64,000 nucleotides of DNA, taken from contig JAHDOA010000018.1 in NCBI GenBank assembly GCA_018435055.1, forward strand, positions 276,699-340,698, given 5' to 3'. The notes under the pieces were generated by a model that was not told the origin of the DNA, made no database searches, and saw nothing but the letters and a program-made list of their open reading frames with translations. This stretch comes from Pelotomaculum sp. (GTDB lineage Bacteria > Bacillota > Desulfotomaculia > Desulfotomaculales > Pelotomaculaceae). Position numbers and translations under genes: made by a program. Below, one piece after another: positions 26,538 through 33,883 of this stretch. Numbering within the stretch: the first letter of the stretch is position 1; each line of letters opens with the position of its first letter.

Positions 26538-26934
26538 TCCCTTGAGATTGGACATATTTTTTGACATCTTCAAGCTTTACCTCCCCAACGGTGGATAAAA
26601 AATAGCTGGGAGACCAAAAACTACCGCCCCATAACTGCTTTTTAACATCCGGATAATCACGAAATATCAGCCTGGCCGTTGTAGACTTCAAAGTGTTGAT
26701 GAATTCGGAAAGCTGAACTGCTGGTTTTGAGGCAAAAATTATGTGAATGTGATCCACATCGGTTTCTTGTTCGATTATTTGTATGCCAAACTTATCGGCT
26801 ATGTTTTTATTCGTTTCTTTCAGGTACTTCGATACCTCCGGTGTAAGTGCCTTATGCCGGTATTTGACGCAGCAAACATAGTGGAACCGAAGTGAATAGA
26901 TTGAGTGACATCCTTTGTCAATAGTGTATTTCAT
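26530..26934 (-). CDS. tnpA: IS200/IS605 TnpA, Y1 HUH transposase
   Basis: 134-residue single-strand transposase. The HUH motif is H62-I-H64 in VDHIHIIF and the catalytic tyrosine is Y127 in DVKKYVQSQ; WGGSFWSPSYFLSTVG is the conserved strand before it. It appears intact, so the element could still be mobile. The stop overlaps the tnpB start by 8 bp. Confidence 0.92.
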   Translation of the reverse strand: MKYTIDKGCHSIYSLRFHYVCCVKYRHKALTPEVSKYLKETNKNIADKFGIQIIEQETDVDHIHIIFASKPAVQLSEFINTLKSTTARLIFRDYPDVKKQLWGGSFWSPSYFLSTVGEVKLEDVKKYVQSQGNA

Positions 26935-27050
26935 AACTATATTATACCAAAAGAACCGTTGTAGAACAAGTGTTTCCTATTGTTGCCTTATCCCGCCTTT
27001 CATCCCCTCCCTTCGCTAACGCTCAGGAAGGGGACTTCCCGGCGGGTGAG

Positions 27051-27680
27051 TTAAAACATATAATTAGCGGCAATCTTCACCAGAAAAGGTGTGAAATAAA
27101 CCTCCACCAGGCCGGCTGCTGCTGCACAGACCAAAACCACGATAATTAAGCCACTGTACCCTACAAAACTCGGCCAGACAATAATTTTTGAGTTATTAAA
27201 CCGCCTGGCCAGCAGCACGGCAAAGGAAAGTGAAGCTACCCCGGCCAGTAAAAGGGCTGGTATCAGTATTAGGTTCTGGGGCAGGACGGCGGCACAGACC
27301 AGAGCAATCCCCTGTAAGCTCTTCTCACCGGTCAGGAAGCTTACGGCATAACCCAGTATAAAGCCGCGGGTAAATATTATCCCCAGTATCACCGGGATGC
27401 CAATCACTGTAAGGCCAAGGAGGTAAACTGCCAGTATTACTACAATATCCCTATAGAAGACGTCATGCAGGGCTTTTGCAGTGTCAACCTCAATCACGCC
27501 GGCCTGCGCCATAAACTGATCCAGGTACATGCTTAATTCCTGCGCCTGGTCCGCATTGAGCCTCTGAACACCAAGGGCGCCCGCCGCTATACCAAGGGTA
27601 AACAGAAGCAGGATCGCCAAATAAGCAGGCCAACTCTGCCGGAGGGAACTGGCCCAGAGAACCAGAAGCCTGTTACCCAT
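27051..27680 (-). CDS. spoIIM: Stage II sporulation protein M
   Basis: 209-residue polytopic membrane protein with about five hydrophobic helices (near 18-38, 74-97, 100-125, 130-155 and 170-195). With SpoIID and SpoIIP it forms the engulfment complex that remodels septal peptidoglycan. Sequence marks include GIPVILGIIFTRGFILGYAV and PQNLILIPALLLAG. The stop TAA is immediately followed by the left end of the IS element. Position beside xerD and mciZ matches other spore formers. Confidence 0.92.
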   Translation of the reverse strand: MGNRLLVLWASSLRQSWPAYLAILLLFTLGIAAGALGVQRLNADQAQELSMYLDQFMAQAGVIEVDTAKALHDVFYRDIVVILAVYLLGLTVIGIPVILGIIFTRGFILGYAVSFLTGEKSLQGIALVCAAVLPQNLILIPALLLAGVASLSFAVLLARRFNNSKIIVWPSFVGYSGLIIVVLVCAAAAGLVEVYFTPFLVKIAANYMF

Positions 27681-27903
27681 CCCTCTACCCCCTTTACAGC
27701 AAAGATTAAATTTCCAACAGTAAACCTTATTTGCAGCCGCTGTTTATTTCTATGGCCAGGCTTGAAATTTTATGACAGCCTGTAAGATCGGGCAGCATTC
27801 ACATCGCACCGGAAGGAAAGCTTATAAAACCCGCCCGGGCCGGCATAATCTATCCTCCCTGCTCATATATTAAACATGCTTGCAGAGAGTAGGGGGATTT
27901 ATC

Positions 27904-28032
27904 ATGAGAGTATACACCCAGTATGATGGGATCTTTATCTGCGGAAAAATAAAAGAAGTCCGTCTCCTGCTCAGCGAATACAGCAGCAGGTACCGGACTG
28001 TCAGGGAACTTATAACGGAATTATTTAACTAA
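27904..28032 (+). CDS. mciZ: MciZ-like inhibitor of FtsZ ring formation
   Basis: A 42-residue gene starting at an ATG behind AGGGGG. It reads MRVYTQYDGIFICGKIKEVR, then LLLSEYSSRYRTVRELITEL and FN. The pattern G-[IV]-x-[IL]-x-GK-x-x-E-[IV]-R-x-x-L-x-E-Y-x3-[FY]-x2-V-[KR]-[DE]-x-I agrees with B. subtilis MciZ (40 aa), which caps FtsZ filaments in the mother cell during sporulation. Its place next to spoIIM, divergently transcribed, supports the call. Alignment was done from memory, so identity is probable rather than proven. Confidence 0.78.
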   Translation: MRVYTQYDGIFICGKIKEVRLLLSEYSSRYRTVRELITELFN

Positions 28033-28057
28033 AAGTGAGTTTTTGCCCACCTCGTCT

Positions 28058-28145
28058 TTTGCGATTTCCAACAGGTAAACCGCATTTTAGCTGAGGTCGA
28101 CCAGGGCTATATACTTCCCGTTCGGCGGTAAAGCGTTTCAGTAAG
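28058..28145 (-). pseudogene. Remnant of an M20 (PepT-like) peptidase 3' end
   Basis: Plus-strand 28059-28126 aligns with 31552-31620, the last codons of the intact peptidase gene, sharing TTCCAACAGGTAAAC/TTTCAACAGGTAAAC and CCAGGGCTATATACT at about 75% identity. Then, after skipping roughly 170 bp, GGTAAAGCGTTTCAGTAA at 28127-28144 matches GGTAAAGTGTTTCAGTAA at 31795-31812. It is therefore a decayed, internally deleted copy of the same gene end, on the same strand, on the far side of the por operon. Confidence 0.75.
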
Positions 28146-28167
28146 CGGATACTAAACATAGTAATTA

Positions 28168-29106
28168 CTAAATCGTAATCTTCGCCCGCTCCCGCATAAA
28201 AGCGATCTGGCGGTCGATGTCACCTTGAATTTCAGCGATGCGCTGCGCGGCGTCGGGGCCTTTAAGCAGGCGGTTAAAGCGACCCTGCTTCATTACGTAT
28301 TCATCCACCGGGTCAGCGTCTTTTATGCCGCTGACGATAAACGAGCTGGGGTTATTAAAACTGATCTTGCCGTTTTCCGCTTCCCATAACAGCCAGGCGC
28401 CGCTGCGTACAGCCATACGGCTCATCTGGACGGTATCAGGCATATCAAACTGCCAGCCTAAATAACAGGGGGCCAGAATTTCGATGTATTTCATGCCGGG
28501 GATACTTTTGGCTTTTACCACCTTGTCGTATAAATCGCCGGGGTAAGCCACAGTGGCGGTAGCCACGTAGGGAATATCGTGCTCCAGCATCAGCAGGGCC
28601 ATGTTTTTCTTGGGCTGGCGCTTGCCGCCGGGAGTAGTGGTGGTAAAGCTGCCGCGCGGGGTGGCGCCGCTGCGCTGCACGCCGGTGTTGCTGTATGCTT
28701 CGTTGTTATAGCAAAAGTGAATTATATTATCGTTGCGCTCGGCTGCGGCAGAAAGAGCCTGGAAACCGATGTCATAGGTGCCGCCATCACCTACCCAATT
28801 GAATACGGTGGGCAGTTCGCCCTGCAGGCGGCCCTTTTCCTTCAATATTTCAACCGCCTGTGCAATACCGGAGGCAGAAGAGCCGGCTGTCGCAAAGCAA
28901 ACATTAATGCAGGGCCAGTTATAGGCCAGCCTGGGGGTCATGCCCATGCTGGCTACCGCGCAGGAGGGGGTCAGCAGCATAATGGCGTTGGGACCCAAAG
29001 CTTTGCCCACGATACGCAGCGCCATTGGGGAGGGACAGCCGCCGCAGGAGCCGTTGCCGCTTAAAACCTGCTCATTATCCGGTAATTGTTTAATACTGGT
29101 AGTCAT
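28168..29106 (-). CDS. porB: 2-oxoacid:ferredoxin oxidoreductase, beta (TPP) subunit
   Basis: 312 residues of the PorB/VorC type. The thiamine-pyrophosphate site is GDGGTYDIGFQALSAAAERN followed by NNEAYSNTG (about 107-140). A GNGSCGGCPSP segment (C21, C24) and a later Cys near 215 supply the intra-subunit [4Fe-4S] ligands. With the alpha, gamma and delta subunits it interconverts a 2-oxoacid plus CoA with acyl-CoA, CO2 and reduced ferredoxin. Last gene of a four-gene operon; substrate (pyruvate or a branched 2-oxoacid) is not fixed by sequence alone. Confidence 0.92.
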   Translation of the reverse strand: MTTSIKQLPDNEQVLSGNGSCGGCPSPMALRIVGKALGPNAIMLLTPSCAVASMGMTPRLAYNWPCINVCFATAGSSASGIAQAVEILKEKGRLQGELPTVFNWVGDGGTYDIGFQALSAAAERNDNIIHFCYNNEAYSNTGVQRSGATPRGSFTTTTPGGKRQPKKNMALLMLEHDIPYVATATVAYPGDLYDKVVKAKSIPGMKYIEILAPCYLGWQFDMPDTVQMSRMAVRSGAWLLWEAENGKISFNNPSSFIVSGIKDADPVDEYVMKQGRFNRLLKGPDAAQRIAEIQGDIDRQIAFMRERAKITI

Positions 29107-29152
29107 ATCTCGTCCATTCCTTTCATGGTCTATCTTTCATGGTCTACGCTTT

Positions 29153-30283
29153 TTATTCATCCATCATGGCGCGAATCTCAGCAGCCATGTAGCGGCGGGT
29201 CAGGTCGACGCCGCCAATGCCCATGACCCGGTTTTTAACCGTGATGTCGCTGCGCCGGCCAAAGAGAACGCTTTTCAGCTCTGCAGCCAAAATGCCGCCG
29301 GGGTGGCCGAAGTTATAGTTGCGGTCCAGTACCATTACCTGCGCATTTTGCGGCAGCGCGCTGACGATATCATCGGCAGGAAATGGCAGGTACAGGCGCA
29401 GCCGCAGCAGGCCGGCTTTGATGCCCTGCTCGCGCAGGATATCGATGGAAAGTCTTAATTCCGCCGCCATACTGTTAACAGCAAAGGCTACCACTTCGGC
29501 GTCTTCCAGCCGGTAGGCGTCGATGGTATCGCCGTCCCACATGCCTGTGATATCCTTATATTCCTGCGCCGCCTGCTTTACCAGCGGGATGGACGCCATG
29601 ATATCGCTGGACAGCATCTGGCGGAAGGGCGCGTATTCGGCGGCGTTGGTCACATTACTGAAGGAAGAGGGATGAGCCGGGTCGAGCCGCCATTCCGGTT
29701 TATGCGGGGGCAGGAAACGGTCGATATCCTCCTGTGGCGGCAGGGTCAGGGGCATCAGACAATGGGAGATAGTAAAGCCGTCAAAGTTGACCATCACCGG
29801 GATATTAATCTGTTCGGCCACGCGGAAGGCCTGCAAAATGGTGTTGAACACCTCCTGGTTGGAGGAGCAATGATATTGGATCCAGCCGGTATCGCGCTGG
29901 GCAAATGAGTCCTGCTGGTCGGCCCACAGGGTCCAGGGGGCGAAAATACCGCGGTTAACGTTACACATTACCACCGGCAAACGTCCGCCGGCAGCCATAT
30001 GTAAAACTTCATGCATATAAAGCAGGCCGTTGGACGAGGTGGCTGTGAAAACGCGGGCGCCGGCGGCGGCAGCGGCCACGGCGGCGGCCAGGGTGCTGTG
30101 TTCTCCTTCCACCGGAATGAAGCGGGCGTCCAGCTCGCCATTTTCAACCATAGCGGCCACCGCTTCCATAATGCTGCTCTGGGGGGTGATAGGGTAGCCG
30201 GGCACCACGTCCACCCGGGCGCTTTTAACAGCCAGAGCGGCGGCATGGGCGCCGGTGTCCATTATAACTCGCGCTTCTTTCAT
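29153..30283 (-). CDS. porA: 2-oxoacid:ferredoxin oxidoreductase, alpha subunit
   Basis: 376 residues, starting at ATG 30283 after AAAGGAGG; the open frame to 30487 overlaps the ferredoxin gene in another frame and is not coding. The family signatures GYPITPQSSIMEAV, VEGEHSTLAAAVAAAAAGAR and FTATSSNGLLYMHE are clear, followed by domain II from about 260. The YPITPQ form and RDTGWIQ are nearest to four-subunit pyruvate:ferredoxin oxidoreductases. It lies 4 bp from the ferredoxin gene and 46 bp from porB. Confidence 0.92.
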   Translation of the reverse strand: MKEARVIMDTGAHAAALAVKSARVDVVPGYPITPQSSIMEAVAAMVENGELDARFIPVEGEHSTLAAAVAAAAAGARVFTATSSNGLLYMHEVLHMAAGGRLPVVMCNVNRGIFAPWTLWADQQDSFAQRDTGWIQYHCSSNQEVFNTILQAFRVAEQINIPVMVNFDGFTISHCLMPLTLPPQEDIDRFLPPHKPEWRLDPAHPSSFSNVTNAAEYAPFRQMLSSDIMASIPLVKQAAQEYKDITGMWDGDTIDAYRLEDAEVVAFAVNSMAAELRLSIDILREQGIKAGLLRLRLYLPFPADDIVSALPQNAQVMVLDRNYNFGHPGGILAAELKSVLFGRRSDITVKNRVMGIGGVDLTRRYMAAEIRAMMDE

Positions 30284-30287
30284 ACTG

Positions 30288-30545
30288 CTACTCCTCCTTT
30301 TCCATGCTGATCGCGCCGGTGGGGCATTCTTTGGCGCACACGCCGCAGCCCTTGCAATAGCGGTAATCAATAGTAATTTCATGGCGGTCAATGACCGCTT
30401 CGGGACAATATACCCAGCATAATTGGCATTTGGAGCATTTCTTAGTATCAACAACCGGACGGTGCGATCGCCAGGAACCGGTATCACCGCCGGACCCTTT
30501 CATCGGCCAGGAAATAGGCCGGTAGGCTTTGGTAACAGATTTCAT
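30288..30545 (-). CDS. porD: 2-oxoacid:ferredoxin oxidoreductase, delta (2[4Fe-4S]) subunit
   Basis: 85 residues with two clostridial-ferredoxin motifs: C37-S-K-C-x2-C-x3-CP and C64-K-G-C-x2-C-x3-CP, each binding a [4Fe-4S] cluster. The N-terminal 30 residues (PISWPMKGSGGDTGSWR) are the usual PorD docking segment. It passes electrons from the TPP site to free ferredoxin. Overlap-free but tightly spaced in the operon. Confidence 0.94.
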   Translation of the reverse strand: MKSVTKAYRPISWPMKGSGGDTGSWRSHRPVVDTKKCSKCQLCWVYCPEAVIDRHEITIDYRYCKGCGVCAKECPTGAISMEKEE

Positions 30546-30584
30546 TTATTTCCATTCCTTTCGCTTACCCGAATATAAAGCGCT

Positions 30585-31127
30585 CTATACGCTAATCTGC
30601 TTTACGGTGTTATAAGCCCTGGCAGCGGCGTCCAGGTTGCGCTCACCGTTTTTGCCCGGCCATTTATGCAAGATGGTTTGTTCCATAATATTTTGCGGGA
30701 TGTTCAGTACCCGGCACACCGCGCCAAACAGCGGAATATTGATAAAGAGCCCGTCGGCGGAAAACAATCCGGCTTCGCGGGCGATGGCGTCCGCGTCCAC
30801 CTGCCAGGTAGGGCGCTTCTCCACGGCTGCGGCGTGAGGAGCATTGATGATTACGGCGCCGTTCTCAGCAATGCCTTCACTGACCGCCGCTGCGGTGAGC
30901 TTTTCGCTCATCACTACCACATAATCCGGCAGCTCGCATTGACTGTGCGCGTGGATAGCCGTGGGAGACATGCGCACTGCCGCCCGCACCGGCGCCCCGC
31001 GGCGCTCCACCCCGAAAAAAGGCAAGGCCTGTCCCTGCTCACCGTTTTCCAGCGCAGCCTGCGCCAGCAGGTGAGCCAGGGTAACGGAGCCCTGCCCGCC
31101 AAACCCGTTGATTCGTAGTTCTAACAT
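30585..31127 (-). CDS. porG: 2-oxoacid:ferredoxin oxidoreductase, gamma subunit
   Basis: 180 residues with the gamma-subunit signature RINGFGGQGSVTLAHLLAQA at the N-terminus and FFGVERRGAPVRAAVRMS near 38-55. It is the first gene of the operon porG-porD-porA-porB and directly follows the T-box leader. Gene order G-D-A-B is the standard four-subunit arrangement. Confidence 0.93.
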   Translation of the reverse strand: MLELRINGFGGQGSVTLAHLLAQAALENGEQGQALPFFGVERRGAPVRAAVRMSPTAIHAHSQCELPDYVVVMSEKLTAAAVSEGIAENGAVIINAPHAAAVEKRPTWQVDADAIAREAGLFSADGLFINIPLFGAVCRVLNIPQNIMEQTILHKWPGKNGERNLDAAARAYNTVKQISV

Positions 31128-31182
31128 AGCGTTATCCTCCTTTCATGGTACTGCCATAGGCACAATGTTATCTTAAAGTATA

Positions 31183-31472
31183 AAAATATAAACCCTTCGT
31201 TCAGAACTCTGAGACGAAGGGGTTAACTCCGCGGTACCACTCAGATTAACGGCTAATGCCGTTCACTCCATCAGGAGGCGAGATCTTAAGAGCCGATATC
31301 CCTTCCTTTTAACGGTCGAAGTTCCGTCCGGGCCTACTTTCTAAAATGATTTCGGTCGGCAACTCCAGGATGAGTTCGGCTTGCCTCTTCGACCGCCTCA
31401 CAGCAAACAGCGGTTCTCTGCAGCCCAAGGATCAGCTTACTATTCCCTGTCATCGTCATTTTGCATATTGCA
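31183..31472 (-). promoter_or_regulatory. T-box leader controlling the por operon
   Basis: The 14-nt T-box GAGTGGTACCGCGG (31242-31229) matches the conserved AGGGTGGNACCGCG element that pairs with uncharged tRNA. It overlaps the antiterminator; next comes a terminator stem ACCCCTTCGT / ACGAAGGGTT followed by TATATTTTTATA (31222-31180). Upstream, stem I has the AGTA, AGAGAACC and GCTGCAG-type landmarks. The specifier region reads GCCGAACTCATCCTGGAGTTGC: the best reading is GAA-CTC-ATC, a leucine CUC codon; Ile (AUC) is the alternative. It should raise por transcription when the cognate tRNA is uncharged. Confidence 0.88.
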
Positions 31473-31475
31473 TTT

Positions 31476-31505
31476 ATTATAACTGACCAGTTATTTTTCT
31501 GTCAA
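31476..31505 (-). promoter_or_regulatory. Sigma-A promoter of the T-box/por operon
   Basis: Minus strand: consensus -35 TTGACA (31505-31500), 18-bp spacer, consensus -10 TATAAT (31481-31476). It lies just past the stop of the peptidase gene, so the por operon has its own start. Confidence 0.85.
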
Positions 31506-31521
31506 CTTATCCGGCTATGCC

Positions 31522-32652
31522 TTATGACATGCCCCTGAGACCTGTTGCTGATTCCACAATTTTCAACAGGTAAACAGCGCTACCGGTGAGATCGTCCAGG
31601 GCTATATACTCCTCGGTGGTATGCACTTTTTTCATGCCGACGCCCAACACTGCCGTGGCGATACCCCTGCTGTTAAAAATATTGGCGTCGCTGCCGCCCC
31701 CGGTTTTTTCAAGCTTCGGCGTCAGACCCAGTTTTACCGCGGCCTCAACGGCCAGCCGCACCGGCGGCGATTCTTCGCTTAAATCAAAATCATGGTAAAG
31801 TGTTTCAGTAACTATATCGAGTCCTGCGCCGAATTTGGCGGCGGCATCCCTGATCGCCCCGCACATAAGGGCGGTCTGGGCCTCTCTTTTCCCGGCGTCC
31901 AGGCTCCTGGTCTCCCCGTCCAGGGTAGCGCTGTCAGGTACAATATTGGTGGCTTTACCGCCTGTAATTATTCCTATATTGCAGGTTGTCTCATGGTCGA
32001 TGCGGCCCAGTTTCATCTGGGCGACAGCATGCGAGGCCACCTGGATGGCGTTAATTCCTTCCTCCGGGTTTATCCCGGCGTGGGCCGCCCTGCCTTTTAT
32101 AGTGGCGCCAATCCTGTCCTGGGAAGGCGCCCTGGTTATGATCGTTCCCGGCGGGCCGTCACTGTCGAGCACAAAACCGCTCCTGGCGCTCAAGTGGCCA
32201 TACTCCAGGTTCTTGGCCCCAAAAAGCCCTCCTTCTTCCCAGATGGTGAAAACAACTTCCAGCCCGGCATGGCTGATATTCTGCTCCCGGATAATCCTTA
32301 AAACCTCCAGGATGGTGACAATCCCCGCTTTATCGTCAGCCCCCAGCACCGTATCGCCGGAGGAACGGATAACGCCGCTTTCTATGCGAGGTTTTACACC
32401 ATGGCCCGGCTCAACAGTATCCATATGGGAACACAGCATCAGCACCGGCCCGCTGCCGCTCCCGGGCAGCCTGCCGATAATGTTGCCGGTGTCGGAGCCC
32501 ACCTTGCCGCCCGCTCGATCTTCCAGTACTTCAAGGCCGAGTCCTGCCAGTTTTTCTTTAAGAAGATCAGCTATCTGCCGTTCTTTTCCGGATACGCTGT
32601 CAATTTGGACCAGCTCCAGAAACTCTTCGACCATTCTTTTGGGATTGACCAA
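31522..32652 (-). CDS. M20 family metallopeptidase (PepT-like)
   Basis: 376-residue di-zinc peptidase of the M20/PepT-like group. Zinc and catalytic residues: H76 and D78 in CSHMDT, D106 in LGADDKAG, E139-E140 in WEEGG, D163 in LDSDGP, and a late His in KKVHTTEEY. The lid/dimer domain spans about 180-285 (GRAAHAGINPEEGINAI). Likely a cytoplasmic di- or tripeptidase. The start is TTG with an AAGGTGG site; an internal ATG six codons later is possible. A decayed copy of its 3' end lies at 28058-28145. Confidence 0.88.
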   Translation of the reverse strand: MVNPKRMVEEFLELVQIDSVSGKERQIADLLKEKLAGLGLEVLEDRAGGKVGSDTGNIIGRLPGSGSGPVLMLCSHMDTVEPGHGVKPRIESGVIRSSGDTVLGADDKAGIVTILEVLRIIREQNISHAGLEVVFTIWEEGGLFGAKNLEYGHLSARSGFVLDSDGPPGTIITRAPSQDRIGATIKGRAAHAGINPEEGINAIQVASHAVAQMKLGRIDHETTCNIGIITGGKATNIVPDSATLDGETRSLDAGKREAQTALMCGAIRDAAAKFGAGLDIVTETLYHDFDLSEESPPVRLAVEAAVKLGLTPKLEKTGGGSDANIFNSRGIATAVLGVGMKKVHTTEEYIALDDLTGSAVYLLKIVESATGLRGMS

Positions 32653-32790
32653 AACAGCACCACCTTATCTAAAGGTAAGGGTGGGATACACTTTCCGAGA
32701 TGTGCGGCTAAAGCTGCTTGCAAGGAAAAAACATTACAACAACTATTATATACCCTGAAGTGAATTTTTTGAATATTTAAAGTCAAACAT

Positions 32791-32839
32791 AAAAAAACAC
32801 CTCCGTTTAAATTGGCGTTACCAATTAATACGTGGTGTC
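32791..32839 (-). terminator. Branched terminator after spo0A
   Basis: Minus-strand outer stem ACACCACGT / ACGGAGGTGT enclosing an inner hairpin ATTGG-TAACG-CCAAT and followed by seven T. It lies about 80 bp beyond the spo0A stop. Confidence 0.72.
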
Positions 32840-32917
32840 AGTGGGTTTTGTCTACTAAAAATTCTAAATATAAAATGAATAATTCCGGTAATTTGTTAAA
32901 CCCTTGCCCTGCTTGCT

Positions 32918-33685
32918 CTAGCTTACCTTCTGCTCAATTCTCAGTTTATCGGCCACCATCGCGATAAATTCACTGTTGGTGGGCTTGCCGCGCTCCAGGT
33001 TGATGGTGTAACCAAAAAACTTGGCCATCATTTCCACATTGCCGCGATCCCAGGCAAGTTCAATGGCATGCCTGATTGCCCGCTCCACTCTGCTCGGAGT
33101 CGTCTGGAACCTTTGGGCAATCATCGGGTACAGTTCTTTGGTTACGGCGCCCAGCAGGCCGACTTCGCCTATGACCATTAAAATAGCATCGCGCAGGTAA
33201 TGATAACCCTTGATATGCGCTGGCACTCCCATCTCGTGAATGATATTTGTCACTGAAACGTCAAGGTTTTTCGTTTTGGCTGGAGTAATATATTGTGATA
33301 CATTGACCCCATCTGCGAGCTGGCGGATACGGGTAGCCAGAACATTAAAATCAAATGGCTTTAAAATATAATAATCCGCACCCAGTTCTACCGCCCTTTG
33401 TGTTACGCTCTCCTGACCAAAAGCTGTCAGCATAATAATTTTGGGCTTGCTGCCGGAACCTGACACAAGTTTTTCCAGGACCCCGATCCCATCGAGGTGG
33501 GGCATGATGATATCCAAAACAACCACGTCGGGGTTTGTCTCTTTTATCATTTGCAATGCTTCCAGGCCGTTATAAGCTATACCGGCAAGGCCCATGTCCT
33601 CCTGTTGGGAAAAAAATTCCTTGAGCAGCTCGCAGAAGTCTCTGTTGTCATCTGCAATTAATAGACGAATAGACTTCTTAACCAT
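32918..33685 (-). CDS. spo0A: Sporulation transcription factor Spo0A
   Basis: 255 residues. Receiver domain 1-125 with acidic pocket D12-D13, phospho-acceptor D58 (VVVLDIIMP) and conserved K near 109 (YILKPFD). The C-terminal DNA-binding domain holds the recognition-helix sequence [21 protein letters not shown] and the SNSEF-like end [16 protein letters not shown], which is diagnostic for Spo0A. It is the master switch for entry into sporulation, activated by phosphorelay or direct kinases. Downstream of spoIVB, as in nearly all spore formers. Confidence 0.97.
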   Translation of the reverse strand: MVKKSIRLLIADDNRDFCELLKEFFSQQEDMGLAGIAYNGLEALQMIKETNPDVVVLDIIMPHLDGIGVLEKLVSGSGSKPKIIMLTAFGQESVTQRAVELGADYYILKPFDFNVLATRIRQLADGVNVSQYITPAKTKNLDVSVTNIIHEMGVPAHIKGYHYLRDAILMVIGEVGLLGAVTKELYPMIAQRFQTTPSRVERAIRHAIELAWDRGNVEMMAKFFGYTINLERGKPTNSEFIAMVADKLRIEQKVS

Positions 33686-33836
33686 AAAGTTCCCCGCCTC
33701 CTAAATCTTTTTCTATTTGTTAATTTATTCTATTACCTAAGATTCGACGGGTAAAATAAAACTCCTTCAGATAAATATGACAAATGGGATAAAATGGCTA
33801 TTAATTTTAGTAATGAACAGATAGGTATGATTTATC

Positions 33837-33873
33837 AAAAAAAAACAACCCCGGCCATAAAGCTAACCAGGGT
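33837..33873 (-). terminator. Intrinsic terminator after spoIVB
   Basis: Minus-strand stem ACCCTGG / CCGGGGT followed by TG and nine T, right after the spoIVB stop. Confidence 0.72.
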
Positions 33874-33883
33874 AAAATAGTAT

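Larger units (their letters stand above)
25475..27050 (-). mobile_element. IS200/IS605-family insertion with decayed tnpB
   Basis: A 1.58-kb element between xerD and spoIIM. Both ends carry the same 30-bp imperfect hairpin CCCCTCCCTTCGCTAACGCT + CAGGAAGGGG (25484-25513 and 27004-27033) in the same orientation, as expected for IS200/IS605 subterminal hairpins and not for inverted-repeat IS. tnpA (26530-26934) and a broken tnpB (25614-26537) lie inside, both on the minus strand. The left end starts directly after the spoIIM stop (TTTTAA then CTCACCC), so the insertion did not damage spoIIM. Outer boundaries are judged by eye (about 5 bp uncertainty). Confidence 0.85.

Noticed and set aside
29153..30487. 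Longer porA frame with a 68-residue N-terminal extension
   Set aside because: The extension reads out of frame through the ferredoxin gene; the true start at 30283 has AAAGGAGG.
30288..31127. Possible indolepyruvate or 2-oxoglutarate ferredoxin oxidoreductase instead of Por type
   Set aside because: Four separate subunits G-D-A-B and the YPITPQ alpha signature fit the Por/Vor group; indolepyruvate enzymes have a different two-subunit layout. Substrate within Por/Vor remains open.
31835..32758. Long plus-strand open frame (about 307 residues) opposite the M20 peptidase gene
   Set aside because: It is the antisense of a well-supported metallopeptidase with all zinc ligands; no ribosome site and no family features.
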